38,663 bases of DNA, taken from contig CACZPK010000141.1 in NCBI GenBank assembly GCA_902783035.1, positions 1 to 38,663 of the forward strand, written 5' to 3'. A program made the position numbers and the translations under genes. The notes below the pieces were generated by a model. It was not told where the DNA came from, did not search any database, and saw only the letters and a program-made list of their open reading frames with translations. Within the stretch, counting starts at the first letter, position 1; each line of letters opens with the position of its first letter. The DNA comes from Oscillospiraceae bacterium. GTDB taxonomy: Bacteria; Bacillota; Clostridia; Oscillospirales; Oscillospiraceae. Below are positions 1-7,597 of the stretch, in pieces.

Positions 1-798
1 GATCCGACGTTCAGCGTCCTCAACAACGCCGAGACGCACCAGATCGTCGTCTCCGGCGCGGGCGACATCCAGATCGACGTGCTGGTAAGCAAGCTCAAGA
101 GCCGTTTCAGCGTGGATACCGAGCTGGATACTCCGCGCGTTGCCTATCGTGAGCGCATCCGCAAGACGGTGCAGAAGCAGGGCCGTCATAAGAAACAGAC
201 CGGCGGCAGCGGCCAGTTCGGTGACGTTTGGATCCGCTTTGAGCCGAATGAGGAGAGCGAAGAGATGGTCTTTGCCGAGGAAGTGTTCGGCGGCAGCGTG
301 CCGAAGAACTTCTTCCCCGCGGTCGAAAAGGGCCTGCGCGAGGCCTGCCTGCACGGCCCGCTTGCCGGTTATCCGGTCGTGAACCTCAAGGCAGTGCTCT
401 ACGACGGTTCTTATCACCCCGTCGACTCGTCCGAAATCGCATTCAAGACCGCCGCGAACCTTGCCTACAAGGCGGCAATGCCCGAAGCGTCCCCCGTGCT
501 GCTGGAGCCGGTGTGCGAGCTGAAGGTCACGGTGCCCGATCAGTACATGGGCGATATCCTCGGCGACCTCAACAAGCGCCGCGGCCGCGTCATGGGCATG
601 GACCCGACCGGCGACGGTGAGCAGGTCATCTCGGCGGAGTGCCCCGAGGCGGAGCTGATGAGCTATGCCATTGATCTGCGCTCCATGACGCAGTCCCGCG
701 GTTCGTTCGTGATGCACTTCGTGCGCTACGAGCAGTGCCCCGCGGACGCGCAGGAGAAAGCGATCGCGGCTGCCAAGGCCATGCAGGACGCAGAGTAA
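1..798 (+). CDS. fusA: Elongation factor G-like GTPase, C-terminal part (5' end outside window)
   Basis: The frame is open from the first base and gives 265 residues. They cover the end of domain III, domain IV and domain V of an EF-G-type translational GTPase; the G domain lies upstream of the window. Visible landmarks are GRHKKQTGGSGQFGDVWI at the start of domain IV, LYDGSYHPVDSSEIAFK in the middle, and YMGDILGDLNKRRGRVMGM in domain V. The GRHKKQTGG form is that of the second EF-G clade (EF-G II / FusA2-like) rather than the main str-operon EF-G, so this may be a paralogue; the symbol is given with that caution. EF-G acts in the cytoplasm on the ribosome in translocation or recycling. The gene ends in TAA and is followed 20 bases later by a strong terminator shared with the convergent galK. 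Confidence 0.9.
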   Translation, partial: DPTFSVLNNAETHQIVVSGAGDIQIDVLVSKLKSRFSVDTELDTPRVAYRERIRKTVQKQGRHKKQTGGSGQFGDVWIRFEPNEESEEMVFAEEVFGGSVPKNFFPAVEKGLREACLHGPLAGYPVVNLKAVLYDGSYHPVDSSEIAFKTAANLAYKAAMPEASPVLLEPVCELKVTVPDQYMGDILGDLNKRRGRVMGMDPTGDGEQVISAECPEAELMSYAIDLRSMTQSRGSFVMHFVRYEQCPADAQEKAIAAAKAMQDAE

Positions 799-818
799 GC
801 CAGACCCGACACGTAAAC

Positions 819-849
819 AAAGGCGCCTTCCCGTTGGGAAGGCGCCTTT
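819..849. terminator. Bidirectional terminator between fusA-like gene and galK
   Basis: A perfect 14-bp stem (AAAGGCGCCTTCCC / GGGAAGGCGCCTTT) with a 3-base loop lies between two convergent genes. It has A-rich sequence on the left and TTTcaaTTTT on the right, so it can work in both directions. Confidence 0.9.
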
Positions 850-862
850 CAATTTTGATGCG

Positions 863-2143
863 TCAGATCAGCCGCGTGCTGCCCACGTTTCGGATCTGGA
901 CCACATGGCAGCAGCCTCTGCCGAACTCGTTTTCCATGCCGGTCTTGAACGCTTCCAGCATGTCCAAGGGCACATACGCCTGTGCAGTCCCCGCAAAGCC
1001 GCCGCCATGGACGCGCGCCGCGCCCGCAGGGCCCGCCAGCTCGCGTGCCCGTTCGATAACGCGCAGCAGCCGGTCGCCGTCGGGGCGGTCGAGAGAAACG
1101 TTTTGCAGCTTTTGCTCCGACGAACTGCCCGATGCGCGCACAAGCGCGAGGTAGCCCGCAAAGTCGCCTTGCTCCAGCGTTTCGTACTCCTCCACGGCGC
1201 GCTTTGTCTCCGCAAAGAAATGCTCCGCGCGGAGCGTCGGACGCGTTCCGCAGGCCGCGAGCACAGCGTCCCGCTCGCGCCGGAATACCGCCTCATCCAC
1301 GTCGCGCAGCCGCCCTTTCCCGAAATGGCGCGCCACGGCGCGGCACTCGTTCGGGATCGCCGCATATTCGTCGTCCAGATTGGCATGGCTGGCGCCGCTG
1401 TCCACGATCACAAGTGCAAAACCCTCGCGTGCAAAATCCACGGGGCACCGCCGCACAAGCGGCTCTTTCGGGTCGGCAAAGTCGATGGCGATGACGCCGC
1501 CGGTGGCACAGGCCATCTGATCCATCAGGCCGCAGGGCTTGCCGTAAAACACGTTTTCGGCATACTGCCCGATCTGTGCGTTCTGCGTGGAGCCGATCGC
1601 GCCGTCACAGAAAAGGTCGCTCATAATCTGTCCGATGAGCACCTCAAACGCCGCGGAGCTGGAAAGGCCGGAACCGCGCAGCACCTGTGTCTCGGTATAG
1701 GCGTCGAACCCGCCCAAGCGGTGTCCCAGCTCCGTCAGGCGCGCGGCAACGCCGCGCACCAACGAGGCAGAATTCCCCGTTTCATCGGCATGGATGACAA
1801 CGTCGCGCGCGTCGATCTCCACAGCGTTGTGCCCTTTGGAGAGTACACGGACCAAGCTGTCGCCGCTGCGCGCGACGCAGGCAAGCGTGTCCATGTCCAC
1901 GCTGCCGGCAAGGACACAGCCGCCCTGATGGTCGGTGTGGTTGCCACCCAATTCCGTACGTCCCGGCGCGCTGAAAATCATCAGCTCGCGCGTTCCGTCC
2001 CGGTCGTAATGCCTGCAAAATTCCTTCACGACGGATTCGATGCGCCCATAAGCAGCGGTAAGCGGCTGCGCGCCGTACACGGTGCGCAGCTGCTCGTCAA
2101 AACGGCCTTCATGGAGCGCCTGCAACAATGCCTCTGCCCGCAT
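863..2143 (-). CDS. galK: Galactokinase-family GHMP kinase
   Basis: A 426-residue GHMP-fold sugar kinase that would phosphorylate galactose or a related sugar at C1 with ATP. The N-terminal galactokinase signature is present but altered: G61-R-T-E-L-G-G-N-H-T-D-H72, where the classical form is GRVNLIGEHTDY. The residue normally Glu is Asn68, while His69 and Asp71 are kept. The GHMP glycine/serine loop is RGSGLSSSAA (about 156-165), the catalytic Asp is in GLMDQ (D208), and the third motif is HGGGFAGTAQAY near the C-terminus. The ATG start has GGAGG seven bases upstream. It is the last gene of a tight minus-strand series, 41 bases behind the acyl-CoA ligase, and no galT or galE is seen nearby. 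Membership of the GHMP/galactokinase family is certain. Exact sugar specificity is less so, because of the substituted sugar-binding motif. Confidence 0.88.
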   Translation of the reverse strand: MRAEALLQALHEGRFDEQLRTVYGAQPLTAAYGRIESVVKEFCRHYDRDGTRELMIFSAPGRTELGGNHTDHQGGCVLAGSVDMDTLACVARSGDSLVRVLSKGHNAVEIDARDVVIHADETGNSASLVRGVAARLTELGHRLGGFDAYTETQVLRGSGLSSSAAFEVLIGQIMSDLFCDGAIGSTQNAQIGQYAENVFYGKPCGLMDQMACATGGVIAIDFADPKEPLVRRCPVDFAREGFALVIVDSGASHANLDDEYAAIPNECRAVARHFGKGRLRDVDEAVFRRERDAVLAACGTRPTLRAEHFFAETKRAVEEYETLEQGDFAGYLALVRASGSSSEQKLQNVSLDRPDGDRLLRVIERARELAGPAGAARVHGGGFAGTAQAYVPLDMLEAFKTGMENEFGRGCCHVVQIRNVGSTRLI

Positions 2144-2184
2144 AAGAAAACCTCCGTGCGCTCTCGCGCGTCCCTGTTGTTTGG

Positions 2185-3909
2185 TCAGCCTGCCTGTCCC
2201 GTCTTTGCCTGTTCCTCTTCTTCCAGCACGCGGTACGCAACCTTGCCCACCAGCGTTTTGGGCAGGTCTTCGCGGAACTCCACATCGTAGGGCATCGCGT
2301 ACTTGGCAACGTGTTTTGCGCAGTAGTCAAGGATGGACTGCCGGGTTTCCTCGCTCGGCTGATAGCCCGCGTTGAGTTTGACGAACGCCTTGACCTTGTG
2401 CATTTTGTAAGCGTCCGGCACGCCGATGACGCAGCTCATCTGCACCGCCTCATGCGCGTCGAGAATGTTCTCGATCTGCGCGGGATAGACGTTATAGCCG
2501 GAGGTGATGATCATGCGCTTGGCGCGCCCGCGAAAGAACACAAATCCATCACTGTCCATCGTGCCGAGGTCGCCGGTATAGACCCATGTCAGCCCGTCGG
2601 CATGGGTACGCAGCGTCTGCGCCGTCTCCTCCGGATGCTTCATATACTCCTTCATAACGGTGGGCCCGGCCAGCAGGATCTCACCCTCTTCGCCAAAGGG
2701 CAGCTCCCTGTCCGTTCCCGGCTCAACGATCTTGATGTAGGTATCGGGGAACGGAATGCCGATGCTTCCCTCCTTGTGCATGTGCGGCGGGGTCAGGCAG
2801 CAGGCGGTGACGGTCTCGGTCGTACCGTACCCCTCGCGCACCTGAATGACCGCCTTATGCTCATACAGGAACTTGTCGAATTTCTTCTTCAGCTCGATGG
2901 ACAGGCTGTCACCACCGGAAAACACGCCCTTGAGGCTGGAAAAGTCCGCCTTCTCCATGCCCGGCAGACGCAGCAGCGCCTCATAGAGCGTCGGCACGCC
3001 GGCGATAAAGTTGCATTTCTTCCTCGTGATCTGCTTGGCATAGCTCTTGGGCGTAAAGCGCGGGATCAGAATGCAGCGCGTGGCGTTGGAAAGCATGCCG
3101 TGGATGCAAACACCCAATCCGAAACCGTGGAACAGCGGCATGGCGGCGAGCATCTTGTCGCCGGGGCGCAGCATGGGATTCGTCGCGGCAAGCTGCTGCG
3201 AAAGCGCGTTGAAGTTCCCGTTTGTCAGCACGATGCCCTTCGTCGTACCTGTCGTACCGCCGGAATAAAGGATCACGGCGGGGTCCTCGCTCTTGCGCGG
3301 GACCTTGTAGCTCTTGTAATAGCAGGAGCGCGACAAGCGCAGGAAGTCTTTCCACATCAGCACCGGCGCATCTGCGGGGATCTTTTCGATCTTGCGCCCC
3401 GCGGTGAGCATATAGCCCGCGCGGATGGGCTTGGAGAGCGCATCCTTCACCGAGGCAATGATGATGTTGACGACCTTGGTATTCTGACGGATGCGCTCAA
3501 ACTTGTCATAGAACTGGTCCAGCGTGATGGCAAGCACACTCTCGGACTCGTTGAGGTAGAATTCGATCTCCTTTTCCGCGGAAAGCGGGTGAATCATGTT
3601 GCTGATGCCGCCGACGAGGTTGACGGCGTAGAACAGGTAGATCGCCTGCGGGCAATTGGGCATGGCGATCGTGACCTTGTCGTTCTCGCGGATGCCGATG
3701 GTCTTGAGCGCCTTGGCGCAACGCTCGATCTCCGCGATCATCTGACGGTAGGTCGTCGTCCTGCCCATAAAATCAAAGGCGATGTAGTTGGGGTATTCTC
3801 TGGCAACGGACTCGATCCGTTCAAACATCGTGCCTTGGAAATAGTCCAGATGCATGGGGATATCCCCCATGGAGTTTTTCCACGGGGTCTTTGCAGTGAT
3901 TTCACTCAT
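2185..3909 (-). CDS. AMP-dependent acyl-CoA ligase (ANL superfamily)
   Basis: A 574-residue adenylate-forming enzyme. It would activate a carboxylic acid, probably a fatty acid, with ATP to an acyl-AMP and then transfer it to CoA. The ATP-binding loop YSGGTTGTTKG lies near residue 215, the adenine motif GYGTTE follows, YTGDLG carries the ribose-binding Asp, and RAKRMIITSGYNVYP is the hinge region. The C-terminal catalytic Lys is in PKTLVGKVAYR. The length fits long-chain acyl-CoA synthetases. I chose the ATG at 3909 (MSEITAKT) over an upstream start at 3957 because GGAGGA precedes it by about ten bases and the family fold begins just after. The start overlaps the stop of the acyltransferase gene by eight bases, so the two are likely translationally coupled and cooperate. 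The acid used cannot be read from the sequence. Confidence 0.88.
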   Translation of the reverse strand: MSEITAKTPWKNSMGDIPMHLDYFQGTMFERIESVAREYPNYIAFDFMGRTTTYRQMIAEIERCAKALKTIGIRENDKVTIAMPNCPQAIYLFYAVNLVGGISNMIHPLSAEKEIEFYLNESESVLAITLDQFYDKFERIRQNTKVVNIIIASVKDALSKPIRAGYMLTAGRKIEKIPADAPVLMWKDFLRLSRSCYYKSYKVPRKSEDPAVILYSGGTTGTTKGIVLTNGNFNALSQQLAATNPMLRPGDKMLAAMPLFHGFGLGVCIHGMLSNATRCILIPRFTPKSYAKQITRKKCNFIAGVPTLYEALLRLPGMEKADFSSLKGVFSGGDSLSIELKKKFDKFLYEHKAVIQVREGYGTTETVTACCLTPPHMHKEGSIGIPFPDTYIKIVEPGTDRELPFGEEGEILLAGPTVMKEYMKHPEETAQTLRTHADGLTWVYTGDLGTMDSDGFVFFRGRAKRMIITSGYNVYPAQIENILDAHEAVQMSCVIGVPDAYKMHKVKAFVKLNAGYQPSEETRQSILDYCAKHVAKYAMPYDVEFREDLPKTLVGKVAYRVLEEEEQAKTGQAG

Positions 3910-4786
3910 AGGAAACTTCCTCCGACAACGGTTTTTCCAGCTCCTCAGGGTGCTCAAGCAGGTATTTGAGCAGGCGGATGCTCTTGGCGTAGTAGTATCC
4001 GTCCGCGATGCGCTCGTCCACGGTCAGGCCAAGGTCGAGGGTTTCGGTCATTTTCACAAAGCCGTCCTTATTATACACAGGTGTCCACTTTTTCTCCCCG
4101 ATGATGACAAAGATCGACGCCGTACCCCAGTTGGCCAGATGATGATAGCCGCACTTGAGCCGGATGGAGCCGAGGTTTGAGATAAACACCGTGCTGTAAT
4201 TCGGATCGTCCGCAATCAGGGAATCCGGCACCCAGCCGTGCTTATCGAGGAACATGACAAAGTGCAGCAGCGCCTTTGCAAGCCAGCGCGGCAGGCGGTT
4301 AAACAGATCCATGCTGTCGTCGGTGGTGTTCTGTTTGCCGGAGCGGGTGGCGCGCACGATGTTGCGGATGGCGTTGTGCAGGGTCTCCAGCGTATCCGCC
4401 GGCTTCGCCTCCAGAAACGCCATCTTTTCTTCGCTGGAGTCGCTGAACTCCTTTTTCACCACAAATGCGGTCGTCACCTTGTCCCGCTGATAGTAATTGC
4501 CGTTGACAAAGAAACGGTTGAGTTTGGGACGCAGCGTCACGGTTTTGACCAGTGCGGCAACGATCAGGTGGAAAAAGGTGTACTTGAAATCAATGTCCGG
4601 CACATTTTTCTTTTCCAGATACGCGTTGATTGCCGTCAGGTCGATCCGTTCAGAGATATAGGCTTCATTATCCGGGCGGTTGGGGTAGATGACGCCCATG
4701 ATGAAGTGCAGTGCGTCCTCATGCCGCAGCAGCTTTGCATCCTTGCGGTCACCCCAGCGCTTTTTGGGTTTTGCGGTCTCAGCCAT
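3902..4786 (-). CDS. Free-standing 2-oxoacid dehydrogenase E2-type acyltransferase domain
   Basis: A 294-residue protein made only of the catalytic (chloramphenicol acetyltransferase-like) domain of E2 acyltransferases. It lacks the lipoyl and peripheral-subunit-binding domains, so it is not a conventional component of a 2-oxoacid dehydrogenase complex. Family features are the ISNLGSI strand (E2 form: SNLG), the WGTASIFVIIGE strand, and the C-terminal active-site block. In typical E2 and CAT proteins that block reads DHRVxDG, with an essential His; here it reads DERIADG (about residues 256-262), so Glu replaces His while the Asp-Gly is kept. A hydrophobic stretch (LAKALLHFVMFL) may touch membrane. 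The gene sits 21 bases behind an MFS transporter and overlaps the acyl-CoA ligase by eight bases, which suggests transfer of an acyl group made by the ligase. The acceptor is unknown, and the protein may be catalytically altered. Confidence 0.78.
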   Translation of the reverse strand: MAETAKPKKRWGDRKDAKLLRHEDALHFIMGVIYPNRPDNEAYISERIDLTAINAYLEKKNVPDIDFKYTFFHLIVAALVKTVTLRPKLNRFFVNGNYYQRDKVTTAFVVKKEFSDSSEEKMAFLEAKPADTLETLHNAIRNIVRATRSGKQNTTDDSMDLFNRLPRWLAKALLHFVMFLDKHGWVPDSLIADDPNYSTVFISNLGSIRLKCGYHHLANWGTASIFVIIGEKKWTPVYNKDGFVKMTETLDLGLTVDERIADGYYYAKSIRLLKYLLEHPEELEKPLSEEVSYE

Positions 4787-4807
4787 TGGGTCACGCTCCT
4801 TTTCCGA

Positions 4808-6166
4808 TCAGTTCTCCATGTCCTCAAGCGCGGCAAGTCCGCGCTTTTCCGACGCTCCCGCGTCACCGTGCCGGACGAACAGCATCGTCCCGAACGAACC
4901 CGCCGCAAAAAAAGCGGCGTAGGGAAAGAGCACATGGTAGCCCAGATGTCGCATAAGCGTCCCGGCAAGCACGGGTGTCACCACCTGTGCCGCCATGGAC
5001 GCGGCATAATAGTAACCGGTAAATTTGCCGATATCGCTGCCGCGGCACATTTCCACAACCATCGGCAGTGAATTGACGTTGATCGCCGCCCAGGCGAATC
5101 CGACCCAGGCAAACACAATGAACAATGCGGCGTTGATGCTGCGATACGCCGTGGTCAGCACAAAGCCCAGCAAAAAGCAGGCCACCAGCAGCACGACCCC
5201 GCCCAAAATGGTCTTTTTCCGCCCCAGGCGCGAGGAAAGCACGCCGATGGGCAGATACGAGACGATGGCGCCGCAGGTCGCAATGAGCAGACAGGTGGAC
5301 GCACCGCCAAGCCCCTGCCCCATCACGGCATCGACATAGGTGGAAAACCACGTGATCACGGCGTTATAACCCGTAAACCACAGCGCAATGGATGCGAGCA
5401 GAAATCCGAGACTGCGGCGCACCGCGGGCGGCAGCACCGCCTTGCCGCTGCCGTCGTCCACGGCAAGCGACCATTCGGTGTGCTCTCTCTCCAGCGCACG
5501 GTTGGCCTCCGCAAGCGCCGGCTCACGCACGGTGCAAAACAGCACCGCTACCGCAAGCAGCATCAGCGCGGACACCACGAGAAACAGCGGCCGGTAGTCG
5601 ACATGGGCCAGCCCCTGTACCTTGGCGTTGGGGTACAGCACCGCCGCCACGCCGAGGTAGAGCGCCCCGCCCAGCGCCCCCATCAGATTGATAATGGCGT
5701 TGCCCGCGGAGCGCAGGGGTTTGGGCGTCACATCCGGCATCAGCGCCACCGCCGGGGAGCGGTACGTCCCCATGGCGATGAGCAGCAGTCCGAGCACAAC
5801 CACGAAGGCAACCGCTTTGCGCATGTCCGGCGCGGCATAATAGCCGTTATCCAGCAGCGGCAGCGCATTCATCAGCGCGACGGCGCCCAGCGTACCGCCC
5901 AGAATAAACGGCATCCGCCGCCCGATCCGGGTATTCGTACAATCGGAAAGCGTGCCGAAAAACGGCAGCAGAACCAGCGCGAGTATATTGTCCGCCGCCA
6001 TAACGGCGCCGGTCAGCGTTTCGTTCATGCGGAAGGTCTCAGTGAGCATCTTCGGCACAACGGTGTCGTACATCTGCCAGAAGGCGTAGATGGAGAGAAA
6101 CGCAAGTCCGACCAGCATCGTGCGCGGAACGTTCAGTTTGTCACTTCTCAGCGTCATGCACGTCAC
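4808..6166 (-). CDS. MFS transporter, SLC45 / sugar-symporter-like
   Basis: A 452-residue polytopic membrane protein with about twelve hydrophobic segments and a charged central loop (EANRALEREHTEWS). The loop between segments 2 and 3 reads FGTLSDCTNTRIGRRMPFI. This is close to the D-x-GRRRPF signature of SLC45/sucrose and glycoside-cation symporters, and the matching loop in the second half is SSRLGRKKTILGG. A sugar or glycoside substrate is therefore plausible but not proven. The first possible start is GTG at 6166; an in-frame ATG at 6157 (MTLRSDKLN) is equally good, and neither has a strong Shine-Dalgarno site. It begins about 30 bases after the ychF stop and runs into the acyltransferase gene 21 bases later, so it heads a transporter/acyltransferase/ligase set. 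Confidence 0.82.
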   Translation of the reverse strand: MTCMTLRSDKLNVPRTMLVGLAFLSIYAFWQMYDTVVPKMLTETFRMNETLTGAVMAADNILALVLLPFFGTLSDCTNTRIGRRMPFILGGTLGAVALMNALPLLDNGYYAAPDMRKAVAFVVVLGLLLIAMGTYRSPAVALMPDVTPKPLRSAGNAIINLMGALGGALYLGVAAVLYPNAKVQGLAHVDYRPLFLVVSALMLLAVAVLFCTVREPALAEANRALEREHTEWSLAVDDGSGKAVLPPAVRRSLGFLLASIALWFTGYNAVITWFSTYVDAVMGQGLGGASTCLLIATCGAIVSYLPIGVLSSRLGRKKTILGGVVLLVACFLLGFVLTTAYRSINAALFIVFAWVGFAWAAINVNSLPMVVEMCRGSDIGKFTGYYYAASMAAQVVTPVLAGTLMRHLGYHVLFPYAAFFAAGSFGTMLFVRHGDAGASEKRGLAALEDMEN

Positions 6167-6194
6167 TTTCCGTTTCCGTCTTCATGCGTCGGGA

Positions 6195-7307
6195 TCAGAC
6201 GTTGAAGCGGAAATAGATCATATCGCCGTCCTTGACGACGTATTCCTTGCCTTCGGAGCGCAGCAAGCCCTTTTCCTTTGCCGCCTGTACGCTGCCGCAG
6301 GCGATCATGTCCTTGAAGTTGATCGTCTCGGCGCGGATAAAGCCGCGTTCGATGTCGCTGTGGATCTTGCCCGCCGCCTGCGGCGCCTTGGTGCCGTTTT
6401 TGATCGTCCATGCGCGGCACTCATCCTCGCCGTAGGTCAGGAACGAAATCAGGCCCAGCAGTGTGTAGGAGCAGCGGATCAAGCGGTCGAGTCCGGACGC
6501 CTCCACGCCCAGCTCCTCCAGAAACATGGCGCGCTCATCCGGCTCCAGCGCCGCGATCTCCTGTTCCAGCTTCGCACAGATGGGCAGCACCTGCGCGCCC
6601 TCGCGCTCTGCGCGCTCGCGCACAAGCTTCAGATAGGCATTGCCATCCTGATCGGCAAAGCCGTCCTCGTCCATGTTGGCGGCGTAAATCACGGGCTTGA
6701 GGCTCAGCAGGTCAGCAGTCGCAACAAGCTTTTCGTCCTCATTTGAGCAGTCGAACGTGCGCGCAGACTTGCCCGCGTCGAGATGCTTCGCCAGCTCCGC
6801 GAACAGCTCCGCCTCGTGGGCAACCTGCTTGTTGCCGGACTTGGCGTTTTTCGACGCCTTCTCCACGCGGCGGTTGACCATCTCCAGATCTGCCATAATC
6901 AGCTCAAGATCGATGGTCTCGATGTCGCCCAGCGGGTCGACGGGAACGTTCTGCGTCGCGTCCGCGACGACGTGCATGATGTTTTCGTCGTCAAAGCAGC
7001 GCACCACATGGACGATGGCGTCCGTGCGGCGAATGTTCTCCAGAAACTTGTTGCCCAGTCCCGCGCCGTTGCTCGCACCTTTGACCAGTCCCGCAATGTC
7101 CACAAATTCAATGACGGCGGGCGTCTTCTTCTTGGGCTGGTACATCTCCGCCAGCTTGTCCAGCCGCTCATCCGGCACGGCAACCATGCCGACATTCGGC
7201 TCGATGGTGCAGAACGGATAGTTGGCGCTCTCCGCACCGGCATTGGTGATGGCGTTAAACAGGGTGCTTTTGCCGACATTCGGCAGCCCCACGATACCTA
7301 ATTTCAA
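6195..7307 (-). CDS. ychF: Redox-regulated ATPase YchF (Obg family)
   Basis: A 370-residue Obg-family P-loop NTPase. The G1 loop GLPNVGKST is at residues 7-15. The switch region DIAGLVKGASNGAGLGNKF is diagnostic of YchF, the G4 position reads NMDED instead of NKxD (consistent with the ATP preference of this family), and a TGS domain fills the C-terminus (ERGFIRAETINF to DGDMIYFRF). The length matches the usual ~365 residues. YchF binds ribosomes and has been linked to translation-quality and stress control. The ATG start is at 7307, with a good sigma-A-type promoter 50-80 bases upstream. It is the first gene of the minus-strand series that continues into the transporter, acyltransferase, ligase and galK. 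Confidence 0.97.
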   Translation of the reverse strand: MKLGIVGLPNVGKSTLFNAITNAGAESANYPFCTIEPNVGMVAVPDERLDKLAEMYQPKKKTPAVIEFVDIAGLVKGASNGAGLGNKFLENIRRTDAIVHVVRCFDDENIMHVVADATQNVPVDPLGDIETIDLELIMADLEMVNRRVEKASKNAKSGNKQVAHEAELFAELAKHLDAGKSARTFDCSNEDEKLVATADLLSLKPVIYAANMDEDGFADQDGNAYLKLVRERAEREGAQVLPICAKLEQEIAALEPDERAMFLEELGVEASGLDRLIRCSYTLLGLISFLTYGEDECRAWTIKNGTKAPQAAGKIHSDIERGFIRAETINFKDMIACGSVQAAKEKGLLRSEGKEYVVKDGDMIYFRFNV

Positions 7308-7356
7308 ATAAAAGGCCTTCTTTCGACGTATATTTCTTTGTAACCAAACCTTGATG

Positions 7357-7385
7357 ATTTTATCATATCAGAAAGGCACAGGCAA
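7357..7385 (-). promoter_or_regulatory. Sigma-A-type promoter for ychF
   Basis: On the minus strand, TTGCCT is followed after 17 bases by TAAAAT, and TGA precedes the -10 box to give an extended -10. It lies about 50 bases before the ychF start and diverges from the promoter of the surface-protein gene. Confidence 0.65.
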
Positions 7386-7493
7386 GAGCGTTTTTTCGCG
7401 TTTGTATCCGGCCGATTTTGGGTATGTGCATGCGTCCGTTTTTCCCTCTCGCCGCGAATACCAGATGTTCCGCAAAAAAATGTGAATCAGGGG

Positions 7494-7528
7494 TAGAAAT
7501 TCGCAAATGTTGTGTTATACTGTATTAT
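7494..7528 (+). promoter_or_regulatory. Promoter of the SLH surface-protein gene
   Basis: Two overlapping sigma-A-like arrangements are visible. One is TAGAAA, 16 bases, then TATACT with an extended TGt in front. The other is TTCGCA, 17 bases, then TATTAT. The local sequence is far more AT-rich than its surroundings. Transcription would start at about 7528-7535, directly before a hairpin. Confidence 0.6.
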
Positions 7529-7533
7529 GTTGA

Positions 7534-7569
7534 CTGCTGTGCCGGTGGAGATCCGACACGGTGCAGCAG
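7534..7569 (+). promoter_or_regulatory. 5' leader hairpin of surface-protein mRNA
   Basis: CTGCTGTGCCG (7534-7544) can pair with CGGTGCAGCAG (7559-7569) to form 11 bp, including two G-U pairs, around a 14-base loop. It sits at the very 5' end of the predicted transcript and 20 bases before the Shine-Dalgarno site. No U-tract follows, so it is not a terminator. A stabilising stem or a regulatory element is possible. Confidence 0.5.
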
Positions 7570-7597
7570 AATCCCGATCAATGATGAGGTGGCAGTT

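Noticed and set aside
2311-3969. Open frame of 552 codons on the plus strand opposite the acyl-CoA ligase
   Set aside because: The ligase on the other strand has all family motifs; this frame has none.
7418-7597. Riboswitch in the leader of the surface-protein gene
   Set aside because: The leader is short and holds only the single hairpin; no conserved core of cyclic-di-GMP, SAM, TPP, cobalamin or similar riboswitches is visible.
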